In this document: positions 35,722 through 45,154 of the stretch, piece after piece
Numbering within the stretch: the stretch's first letter is position 1
Layout of the letters: every line of letters begins with the position of its first letter
Assembly (NCBI GenBank): GCA_902805475.1
Contig: CADCSX010000002.1
Span: 124,001-188,000, forward strand
Reading direction: 5' to 3'
Source of the DNA: Entonaema liquescens
Taxonomy: Eukaryota; Ascomycota; Sordariomycetes; Xylariales; Xylariaceae
Length of the DNA: 64,000 bases
Notes under the pieces: generated by a model
Database searches by the model: none
What the model was told of the DNA's origin: nothing
Seen by the model: only the letters and a program-made list of their open reading frames with translations
Translations under genes and position numbers: made by a program

Positions 35722-36594
35722 CTATATGTATTTATTTTCCGGGTCCAATGTTCGCATCATCTCTATACTCTTTTCATACATGGTGAAGACTATGCCGCCG
35801 CTCATGACGAGTCGCGCTAATCTTGGTAGAGCTCCGCTCCAAAACGTGAGGACACCCTCATGCTTAAAGATCAAGGCAGCGCACCGGAAACTATTTCCAT
35901 AGACCTGCTTCGCCTCGATGCTCTGCATTCTCGTCTTAATCGTATCGAGAGGTTGGGTTACAGCCACAGTGATAGCACCTGCGACACTCCCTATACCGAA
36001 GGTAGCTACCGTCCCAAGCTTCTCCCCGGGCGCAGTATATGATTCGGCAAGCTGCTTTAGACTAGTGTAGGAACCAAATCGCACAGCACTGTTCGCCGAT
36101 TGTCTTGCCGCCGTTGGTACGAGGCCCTGAAAGAAGCCGCGAATTCCTCGTTCTCTCGCAATAATCGGGACAGCGTGTAAGAAACCACGCATACGCGGGT
36201 TTGGAGATTTGCGATCGTCGATCAAGGTCGTCTTGATAGATTCGGTAGGGGTGACAGCGAGTAGAGACTCAGTAACACCGGCGCCGAAACCGGCGATGAC
36301 GTTTCTAGGACCCGAGACCTTACCATTCTCATCGGCGAGAAGGCGCTTATACTGCTCGAACGAAACAAAACGTATAGCAGCTTTGGCGGAGTTGCCAATG
36401 ATTAAGGTTGTACAGCCAGCATACCATTGCTTGCCGAAAGGTGGCCAAGGTAACTTCTGACCGTCAGCTAACTTGCGATTGAGTTGTGTTCTTGTCTTGG
36501 CGAACTCGGCTGGATATGTAATAGCGATTTCGATTGCGCCAGCTGTAGCGCCTGCTATAATTGACCGCAGTGCGCTTGGTTTTTCTGTCGACAT
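35722..36594 (-). CDS. mitochondrial citrate (tricarboxylate) carrier, CTP1-type
   Basis: Intronless, 290 aa, complete. Three mitochondrial-carrier repeats are visible, each with the signature P-x-[DE]-x-x-[KR]: YPAEFAKTR at 27-35, TPTESIKTTL near 115, and QPLDTIKTRMQ near 215. The contacts ATAGAIEIAITYPAEFAKT, TPTESIKTTLIDD and ARQSANSAVRFGSYTSLK are those of tricarboxylate carriers. It would exchange citrate or isocitrate for malate or other anions across the inner membrane, supplying cytosolic acetyl-CoA via citrate lyase. The ATG at 36594 starts a short N-terminus directly before the first helix, as is usual for this family. Confidence 0.95.
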   Translation of the reverse strand: MSTEKPSALRSIIAGATAGAIEIAITYPAEFAKTRTQLNRKLADGQKLPWPPFGKQWYAGCTTLIIGNSAKAAIRFVSFEQYKRLLADENGKVSGPRNVIAGFGAGVTESLLAVTPTESIKTTLIDDRKSPNPRMRGFLHAVPIIARERGIRGFFQGLVPTAARQSANSAVRFGSYTSLKQLAESYTAPGEKLGTVATFGIGSVAGAITVAVTQPLDTIKTRMQSIEAKQVYGNSFRCAALIFKHEGVLTFWSGALPRLARLVMSGGIVFTMYEKSIEMMRTLDPENKYI

Positions 36595-37003
36595 TTTGCG
36601 CCGTGTTTTGCGCCGAATTAAATTTGGAGTTGGGCTTCGTTGTCGTCACTTCCGATATTTTTTTGCTTCTTTGGAGCTTTCCCCAGAAAACTCCCCCGCG
36701 ATCTCGATTGACGCATACATACATCTAACTCGTATAGACATAACGATGATATGTAATTATCCAGTACAGGTAACAACAAATATTTGAAATTCACATGCGA
36801 CTTCTATCCTAGATCTCAACTCATAATTCCCAATTCCTTCCATATATGAATGGCGATGACTTGAGTTAAGTAGGTACCTACCTGAGATGTAATAAAAGTA
36901 GGAGCCATCCACTACGAAGAATGTTATTTAATTTCACACGTTTGAAATAAACGACTTTATCCAAGTCACGATTCTCTAACGCTGCTATGGAATCCAATAC
37001 TAA
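36595..37003. other. divergent intergenic region
   Basis: 409 bp holding the promoter of the citrate carrier. No coding sequence was recognised. Confidence 0.4.
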
Positions 37004-37804
37004 ATGCACGTGTCAAATATGAGTGGTGATCCATCCGTAAAGGACGGCAAAAAGCCCGCTGAGAATGGGCAACCATTGGGGATCGGTTGTCATGCGGCAC
37101 TTCAACATCAGACAGCCGTCGCTGCACTTGCAAACCTCCCCTTCAAAACTGTAGTCTCAGTCTTCCGACATCAATGGCATAAAGACAAAGCTCGCATAAC
37201 ATTCGCACATGCCGAACAGTTTATGCGCGAGCATGATCTACCCCCGGTAAGAACCGAGTGGCCAAACTTGGGTAAATATCGACCGCGACATTGGAGGGTT
37301 CACTATTTCCAACGCCGCCTCCTAAGAGAAGATCTTGTGTAGCATCGCGAGAAGTTCGCCAGGTTATACTTAGACGCCCTCGTCACGTCGACTCGGTTAC
37401 CAAAAAAGGATCCCATCACTCAGTCAAAAGCAAATAGCATTCGGAAGCATTTGTATGCCTCTACCCTCTTTGATACAGTCGATAACTAGACGAAACTAAT
37501 CCAACATAATAGTTCCAGAGAGCTACGAGTTAGCCTGCCTAGAGATCTCGCCAAAGTCTACTATGGCAAATTACCTGCCTGCATGGATGATGCAATAGAT
37601 CCCGGCGAATTCATAAATCTAGTCGACCACTTCGGTGCAGAACGACACCCTATGATCCTCGCCGTCCCGATCTCCTTGCATTTATGGAGCGTCCATCAAG
37701 ACTATCCAGATCTCCTCCCAAAGAATCCGGCGCCATAGGACTGGACCATGCCGGCCGATGTCATCGAAGCCAATCATTGGAAGTTCAAAGAAGACTTATT
37801 CTGA
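37004..37804 (+). pseudogene. unknown protein gene interrupted by three in-frame TAG codons
   Basis: A single reading frame of 267 codons (ATG 37004, or ATG 37019, to TGA 37802-37804) stays in register but contains TAG at 37340, 37487 and 37736. Between them the translation looks like real protein: VSVFRHQWHKDKARITFAHA, DLAKVYYGKLPACMDDAIDP, and VPISLHLWSVHQDYPDLLP. There are no frameshifts. All interruptions are TAG, which can arise from CAG by C-to-T or from TGG by G-to-A, the changes made by RIP or deamination. I do not recognise the family, and no membrane segment or signal peptide is evident. The reading as a pseudogene is the simplest. Introns hiding the stops were not found, and translational read-through is a remote alternative. 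Confidence 0.65.
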
Positions 37805-38436
37805 AGGGTGAACCTGAGGTGATGGAAACTATAGGAGTCGATAATGGCGAGAACTTCCCCTAGAGATACTATGTTAGACGAAATGCGCTAGTAGGTATAA
37901 ATAGAGGAAATAGAGTTATTCAACAAAGTAAGTGGTAATATACCAAACTTGTAACTCCTGATAGTTCATCTAGAGTAGGACGGTTCAGTAAAAACCTATG
38001 ACAGTTCTTGAGTTGGATAAGATCTTTATAGACCAGGGGTAACCATCTTGAAATGAGGGGTATAGTCGTATTAGTAAAGCATAGTCTCCTTTCTTGACAT
38101 AGAGATGCAAATCTTCTCGTATTCGTCCTCATAGGGCCGATTAGTAATTTTATCAGGAAACTATAACTGGTTCTTATACCTACCTACCTACCTACCTACC
38201 TAGCAAGACAAGACGTTCAACTTGATAGTACATATACTTATAGGTATTTAGTCATAGAGCATATCCTTTGGTACGTATCAAATATATTCACCTAGCGCTT
38301 ACCAAGGCTCTCATACGGTAAGCTGATTATTGCATTGAATTTAACTTCTCACCTATGGGCTCACTCTGCAGTCATCGCCGCCACATCCGATCCTCGAATA
38401 GTACTTCGTCTACCTACTAGTTACGGGGTTTTCGTC
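37805..38436. other. intergenic region with TACC microsatellite
   Basis: 632 bp upstream of the methyltransferase gene. Six exact copies of TACC lie at 38177-38200. No coding sequence was recognised. Confidence 0.45.
38177..38200 (+). repeat. tetranucleotide microsatellite (TACC)6
   Basis: Six uninterrupted copies of TACC, about 240 bp upstream of the methyltransferase start. Confidence 0.9.
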
Positions 38437-39328
38437 ATGGCAGCTACCAACGATACCTCTTTTCCTGAGAGGAACAGAGGATGGTACCAAGATGATCTTA
38501 CTGAGATTAACGCGCCTATGCGGAACCTCCTTGAGAAATACTCTAAGGTGCCTCCTTCTGAGGTTGTCAAGCATGTCAACAGCATAGTAGGAATCTTCCC
38601 TTGGGTGGTAATCTTTTATTAGGCTAACTAGAACATAGCGAGAACGCGGTTTTGCAGCGAATCCTTACCCCTGCATCGGGCTATACCGCTTTACAAATCT
38701 AACCCTACTCACTCATCCCCTATACGGTTCAATTGTAGAGCGCCTCAAGGCTGCTGATGCCACCTACTTAGATGTTGGCTGCTGCTTCGGGCAGGACCTG
38801 CGCCAGCTAGTTCTGGATGGTGTTCCCTCAGACCGACTCATCGGCCTTGACGTCGCAGAAGCTTTGATGGATCTTGGCTACGAGCTTTTCCTTGACCGGG
38901 AGGGACTACAGTCGCGCTTCGTAGTGGCCGACGTGTTTAAGGGGGCGGATCAAGGCCCAGTATGGACGGATTTGGAGAAGCGCGGTGTGAATGTGATGCA
39001 TTGCAGTGCTTTTTTCCACCTGTTCACCCTCGAGGATCAGATTTCCGCGGCAAAAAAACTTGCGAGGCTTATCAAAAACGGCGGAGTTATTGTTGGGAGA
39101 CAGATGGGAAGTGTTAAGCCCGGAGACGTGCCCGCCATCAAGGATCAAAGCTTCAGCTACAGACACAACGTAGAGACGTTGAATACTATGTGGCAACGGG
39201 TGGGAGACGCTACACAGACGCAATGGAAGGTTGAGGGTACCATGGATACGGTTGGAGTCAATATTAATAGTCCCGTGGAAGACGAGAACAGTCGCCGATT
39301 ACTTTTTACCATAACGAGGGCTGGATAA
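38437..39328 (+). CDS. SAM-dependent methyltransferase, AusD-like
   Basis: Two exons, 38437-38586 and 38639-39328, give 279 aa. The 52-bp intron (GTAGGA donor, GCTAACTAG branch, CATAG acceptor) joins VNSI to RERGFAANPYPCIG in frame. The protein has the N-terminal GWYQDDL and LLEKYSKVP blocks, PYPCIG, SAM-binding LDVGCCFGQDLRQL at 94-107, and HCSAFFHLF and GRQMGSV further on. These are the marks of a fungal methyltransferase family found in meroterpenoid and polyketide clusters (AusD-type, from memory), which methylate carboxyl or hydroxyl groups of the product. No backbone synthase lies in the window, so the substrate is unknown. The gene seems intact even though its neighbours are decaying: a pseudogene upstream and a transposon about 410 bp downstream. 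Confidence 0.88.
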
Positions 39329-39742
39329 GTTGAGCGGTTCTAGGGTGGATATGAGGTGGAACACCATATCAGGTAAGATGACTTGGGAAAATAGGGGTAG
39401 TACGAGCGATGAATCAACATCGAGTTCGACAGCTAGACACACAATAGTATAAATAGCAAAAAATCAGAACAATTCTTTTGTAACAAGGACATATAACACG
39501 GCTTTCTTGTTTGTTAATTTCTACAAACATCACCGTTAATCTAAGTAATGCCTCCGCTACTTAGCCCGATGGAAAAATATAGAACAATATACTCCAAATC
39601 GGATAGTGAGCTACTTACATCCTTCACTTCATCATGGCACTCTACAGGAAATATAATGACCATTGAAAGGTAATAAGGTGACTGCTCTCATAGAATATAG
39701 CAGAATAATTGCATTAATAAGAGGATACGTTTAATTAAAGTT
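39329..39742. other. 3' flank of methyltransferase
   Basis: 414 bp between the methyltransferase stop and the transposon. AT content rises toward the right end. No gene was seen. Confidence 0.4.
39735..39742 (+). repeat. left 8-bp target-site duplication
   Basis: TTAAAGTT directly abuts the left inverted repeat and is repeated exactly at 43144-43151. Confidence 0.8.
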
Positions 39743-39797
39743 GAGTGATGTTATTTATAGATTACCATGCTAGCTTTTCCACGTAAATTACCTTATT
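39743..39797 (+). repeat. left terminal inverted repeat
   Basis: 55 bp, pairing with 43089-43143 with 8 mismatches, most of them C/T. It contains two ATTACC motifs, with further copies just inside the element. Confidence 0.85.
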
Positions 39798-39992
39798 AAA
39801 GCAGTTGTACGCAAGTGATTTAAAAATTACCATATTTTAATATTTTAATTTAATTATTATATAATTAATTGTTTTATATTTATATTAAAAGGTAATTTTA
39901 AGTAATTAATATATTTAAATTTTATTTTTTAAAACGTATTAATTAATATTAATTTTAATTATATATAATTATATTTATTTAAATTAAAAAAA

Positions 39993-40238
39993 TTAATTTA
40001 TAAATAAAAAATGTTAATTTATAAATAACTTTAATTAATTTATAAATAAAATTATTTAAATTTTAATAATGTAATGTTTTTAATTAAAATAATTTATATT
40101 ATTTAAATTTTTATAAAATAATATTATAATTTAAAAAAAATATTATTAAATGTTTAAAAATTAATTTATAAATAAAAAAAGTTAATTTATAAATAAAGAA
40201 AATTAATTTATAAATAAGTAAAATTAATTTATAAATAA
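39993..40238 (+). repeat. two arrays of a 21-bp AT repeat
   Basis: TTAATTTATAAATAA recurs at 39993, 40014 and 40035, and again at 40161, 40182, 40203 and 40224, always 21 bp apart. A single further copy is at 42831 near the other end. Its place near the left terminus suggests a subterminal transposase-binding array or a minisatellite. Confidence 0.75.
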
Positions 40239-43088
40239 TTGTATTTTAATTAAAAAAAATAATATTTATAATTAAATATTTTATAATAATAATATTTTTA
40301 ATATAAAATAAATATATTAATATAATTGTTGTAATTAAATGTATTTAATAATGTAAATATTTTTAAAATTTATTATATTTTAATTAAAATACGGTTAAAT
40401 GTTAATATTTATAAATAACTTTTTTTAAATATTTAATAATATATTTAATAAATTTAAATTTTTAAGTTTTTAATATATAAATAAATTTCGATATTTAATT
40501 AATTAATTATTAAAATTGTTAATAATTGTTATTAATTAATTTTTATTACGTAAATCGATTGTTTTTAATTAAAATAATCTTTTAAATTACCATTAAAATT
40601 ATTATTTATATTATTTTATTTTTATTTTTTATTAATATAAAATAAAATTATTATAATTGTTTCGGTAAATATAATTTAATATAAAATAATATAAATAATT
40701 TTATTACGATAATATAATCAATTATTAAAATTATTAATAAAGTTTAATTTAAGTTAATTTAATTAAATATTATTATCGTATTTTTTTAATAAAATTGATT
40801 TTATTATTATAATAACGTTAAATTTTTTTTTTATTTATTAATTTTTTTAATAATTTATTTAAATTTTTATTTAATAATTTATTTTAATATTATAATTGTT
40901 TTTATAATTAATTATCTTCGTATTATAATTATAAAAAAATTTAATAAATTTAATAATTTATTAATAATATTATTTAACATATATTAATAAAAATTAACAT
41001 TTTTTAAAAATAATAAAATTATTTTAAAATTATTTTTAATAATATTTATCTTTTTATATATTTCGTAATAATAAAATATATTTAAATAAAATTTAATATT
41101 TATAATATTACATATATATTCGTTAATAATTAATAAATTTAACCGTAAATAAATAAATATTAATTAATTAATTATAAAATATTTATTATTAATAAATTTT
41201 AAAGTTTTTTTTATAATTTAATTTAGTAAATTATTAAAATAACATTTATTTATTTATTAAATTTAAATTTTTAAAATATTATTAAATAATTATAATTAAT
41301 AATTTTTTTTTTAAAATTTTAAATAACTTTTCGAAATTTATTTAAAATTTTATTAAATTAATATTCCCGTTTAATATATAATTTTTAAAAGTTTTATAAT
41401 TAATTTTTATTAATAAAATTATTTTAACGTTATAATATTAATTTTTATTAATATAATATATAATTTATTATTTTTATATAAATAAATATATACGTTTTAA
41501 ATATTTAATAATAACAATTTACAATTCGTTAAATAAATAAATTATATAATTTTAAATAATTAAAAAAATAAATTTAAATAAAATATATATTAATATATTT
41601 TATAATTAATAAAGGTTTTTTTTAATAATTCGTATATTATTAATTTTAGTTTTTTTATTAAATATTATTAACTCATTTTATATATAATTTAAATTAATTA
41701 AAATATTAAATTTCCTTAATTTTTAACGATTTTTTTAAAATATATTAATTTCGAAAATAATTTTTTTTTCGTTATTAATATTAAAATTATTTTTAATTTT
41801 TTTTTTATTTACGTGGGATGTTAATAATAACATTTTTATTTATATAAAAAATATAAAATTATTATTTAATTTTAAAAAACGTTATAATTATAACTTTTTT
41901 AAATTTTTCGTTAAAATTAATAATAATAATTTAAAATTTAAAAATTTTAAATTTTATTTATAAAATAATTAAATTATTTAATACCCATTTATAATTATTT
42001 TTTTTTCGTTTATAATAAAAATAAATATTTTATTAAAAATTAAATTAATTTTTATTTATTTTATATAATTAAAAAATAATATTTTAAAATAATTAATTTT
42101 ATATATATTATTAATATTAAAAATTTAAAAATATAATCGTTACATTTTAACGTAATAAAATATCGTTTAAAAAAAAAACCATTAATTAATTAATTAAATT
42201 ATTATCGTTTTTTATATATATTTTAAAAAAATAAATATATTATTTAAAATAACGTATAAAAACTTATATTATAATAAAACTTTTTCGCATATAATGTTTT
42301 ATTTTTTAACATATATTATTAATATTTTTAAATAACGGTTTTTTTTTTTTTATAATTTTATAAATAAAAACTCATAAATTTAACAATTGTAAAATATTAT
42401 TTCGTATAAAATCTTTAATTAATCGTTAAAATTTTTTATTAAAATAACGGTATTTTATATAAAATTCGATTAATTATATAAATTTATAATTATATTTTAA
42501 AAATTTTCTATTTTTATTTAAATAAATTTTAAAAAACCATAATTAATTATTTACTTTATTACGTAATATTTTAATTTTTTAAAAGTAATTTTTACTTTTT
42601 TTTATACGGTTAATACGAAAATTAATAATTTTAAAAACTTTTTTAAAACATTAATTATAAATTAAATTAATTTAAATAAATAAACCATTACCGTTTTTAC
42701 CATTACATTTATTAAAATTATTATAATAAATAAAATTAAAATAATTTTTTTTAAAATAATTTTATAATATAATTTTAAAAATTTTAACAATAATAAATAA
42801 TTTTTAATATTTATTAAAAAAATTTAAAATTTAATTTATAAATAATTCATTATTATTTAAAAATTTAATAATTTCGGTTATTGAAAATTAATTAATTAAA
42901 ATCATTATAATTATTTTAAATATTAAAACGCGTTATTTTATTAATATTAAAATTAAATATTAAAATTAAAATTATAAATAAACTTTAAATTAATTAAAGT
43001 TTTAAAAATTATATAAATTTAAATAATAATATATCATTTTATTAATAATTATTAGTCAATTTAACGTATTAATCACTTACAATTGTTT

Positions 43089-43143
43089 AATGGGGTAATT
43101 TACGTGAAAGGGCTGACAAGGTAATCTATAAATAACATCACTC
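43089..43143 (-). repeat. right terminal inverted repeat
   Basis: Mirror of 39743-39797, followed immediately by the second TTAAAGTT copy at 43144-43151. Confidence 0.85.
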
Positions 43144-43151
43144 TTAAAGTT
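43144..43151 (+). repeat. right 8-bp target-site duplication
   Basis: TTAAAGTT, identical to 39735-39742. Confidence 0.8.
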
Positions 43152-43248
43152 TACCTTAACTACACTTAAGTGATCCCGAGTTAAGACCTGTTCCCTTTTT
43201 CACCTCACTCTTACTCAGCTCAGATGGGTCTGGCGGCGGGGACAGGGG

Positions 43249-43970
43249 TCATACAGCGTGGGATGTCATAGTGATCCCGGTATCAATACAGAGCCCTGTT
43301 CCGTTAATGTATGTAGCTGGAGGAATACAATAAAATCGGCTGCTTCTTCGGCTGTGGCTGCTTGGCGGAGTGGTGAGATAGCCTAAATCGTTTCTACCAA
43401 CTTTGGTACGCGCTGAAGACTAGCTTGCATCATCGGCGTATCAACCCACGAGGGGCAAACCGCATTGACCCGTATAAGGCTTTGGGCACAGTCTATTGCT
43501 GGTAATAGGCGAGGTTAGTTCTGTTATGTCTTACCCCATAGCTACGTCTTACTACCCAGTACTGACTTACCTACAGACTTGGTAATTCCTATGACTGCAT
43601 GCTTGGACGTCGTATATGAAAGCATACCCGGGGCTGGGATATGGGAGTTGATGGAGGCCATATTGATAATAGAACCTCTTCCTAGGCTACGGATGCCGTG
43701 ATGTTAGCTAGAGTATGTTAGAAATTCCTGCTAAGCTATAGCTTTACTAACAACCCTCACACGGAGCATTTAAAGAATACAATTAGTCTATGCTCTATGA
43801 CCTTGGAGAAGAAGTCGGTCTTCAAATTAGGAGAGCACCGGAAAGATTTCCAATCAATAATATTATTAGTAATAAGCTACTCGTCGACGTCTTCAAAGAC
43901 AATACCCTGTATACTGGCTTTAGTAAGGTAAAATGAAATTTCCTTTCCAATGCCACTGGTAGCCTAGATA
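43249..43970 (-). pseudogene. short-chain dehydrogenase pseudogene
   Basis: Pieces of a classical SDR can be read in order on the minus strand. The nucleotide-binding ATSGIGKE is near 43960. IINMASINSHIPAPGMLSYT with the catalytic YTTSK lies around 43580-43680. After an intron (GTAAGT donor, ACCAG acceptor) come RVNAVCPSWVDTPMMQASLQ and the C-terminal YINGTGLCIDTGITM. It is broken by TAG at 43877-43879 (after FEDVDE), by TAG at 43383-43385 (after LVETI), and by a frameshift near 43325. The stretch around 43720-43850 is unreadable. The residues point to a cytosolic NAD-dependent oxidoreductase once related to 15-hydroxyprostaglandin-dehydrogenase-like fungal SDRs. It begins about 100 bp beyond the AT-rich transposon. 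Confidence 0.8.
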
Positions 43971-44739
43971 TGAATATTAACTAATATTATTACTAGAAAA
44001 ACAAGATAGACGTAGGAAGCTACGATCAAGCATTAGTTTTGTAGCCATTATATCTACCCTGGGATTTAGGAACTATAGAACTGTCTCGGGTGATAATGGG
44101 ATGAGGATCAGGTTAGGTTAGGAGGTAACTTTAGTGAAAAGTAGTGGGGATGAGAGTAGGTAACTGTCCTTATTCTTCGTAGTACAAGTCGCTATACTAT
44201 TATTAGATTCTGTGTTACTGAGGCTCCGGTAGGGCTGGCCTCGTATCCCTTGCATGGAGACTGACTATTAGAAAGTCAACTAGTTAGCATTATCTTCTTC
44301 TGAGTATCTTGAATAATCTGTCCATCCTGTAGAGTTGCTTAGTAAATATTACCGTCAATACTTCTTATTCACTATTTTACCCATGCCACGACGATTTAGA
44401 TACGCTGAAGCTGCTGGACAAGCTACCTTCTTCAACAAACGAAGCTATTGTGCTGCTTGGGGGAAGTTCATATAAAACTTGAAGATGTTGATATATCCTC
44501 ACGAACGCATAATTATATCCCCTGTCTATGTATGAATAAGGCGGAGGAAACATACGAACGTACACATTGCGCCAGCATTGTCTTTGCATCATTGATAGAT
44601 ATAGCAAACTAGGCCGCCATACCCAAGCTAAATATATCTACCAGGAAAACGTATTGAATTACTGTGCAAGGCCTTGAAGATGAAAGTGTTTATCTCCGAG
44701 CGGAAGGCGGTCGGAGTCGGAGTCGGAAGAAGTTGAATG
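43971..44739. other. degenerate intergenic region
   Basis: About 770 bp between two pseudogenes. No reading frame, RNA or repeat is recognised. Confidence 0.35.
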
Positions 44740-45154
44740 AGACAAACGGGCCAGCTGAGCTCCGCACTCCCTTCAATGGAATTATCGGACCGGCTGCTGT
44801 GCTCCTCGTTTGCTGCACATTCGATTATGAACTGCGTAACATTATCGACGCCCCCGAGCTAAGCGCCATGCAGCCTAAGGCAATTACCTACCATCAACGT
44901 CTCTCGTGCAGGAGTCATGAACACGGCCGCAGTGATCCGCGCATTACGAGAAGCGGATCTCCGGTGTTGTGGTAGATGTCTTTGACAAAGAACCCGCCCG
45001 TCCCGAGGAAGGCAGCTTATTCTTAGCAGATGGTACTGCGAATTTGAATCTTACCTTGTCCTTGCATGTGGGATACCGTATTAACGACGGAGGTGATGGC
45101 CAAGAAGTACATTGGAAACTTCGTTTACGGAATTATATCAACTTTAAAGCGTAG
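44740..45154 (+). pseudogene. D-2-hydroxyacid dehydrogenase pseudogene fragment
   Basis: The C-terminal part of a D-isomer-specific 2-hydroxyacid dehydrogenase can be read in consecutive frames. LLVCCTFDYELRNIIDAPEL and SAMQPKAI are in one frame. INVSRAGVMNTAAVIRALRE is in a second. SGVVVDVFDKEPARPEEG followed by ANLNLTLSLHVG is in a third, and TTEVMAKKYIGNFVYGIIS in a fourth. The INVSRAG and VDVFDKEP blocks are diagnostic of the NAD-binding domain and its exit strand. At least three frameshifts separate these blocks within about 400 bp, and the N-terminal catalytic half is absent or unreadable. The gene is dead. Confidence 0.75.

Larger units (their letters stand above)
39743..43143. mobile_element. 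hAT-like DNA transposon relic with AT-only interior
   Basis: A 3401-bp element with 55-bp terminal inverted repeats (39743-39797 and 43089-43143). They agree at 47 of 55 positions, and the outermost 24 bp (GAGTGATGTTATTTATAGAT...) are identical. It is flanked by a perfect 8-bp direct repeat, TTAAAGTT, the target-site length of the hAT superfamily. Between the termini the DNA is almost entirely A and T, with scattered C and G, many of them as CpG. No reading frame survives. This composition is what heavy RIP leaves of a repeated element. The termini have kept normal composition, so they were spared or the element moved after its interior was degraded. The exact superfamily is inferred from target length only, since no transposase is readable. 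Confidence 0.82.

Noticed and set aside
39800..43080. Mitochondrial DNA insertion (NUMT) as explanation for the AT-rich block
   Set aside because: Inverted termini and an 8-bp target duplication define a transposon, and no mitochondrial gene is readable.
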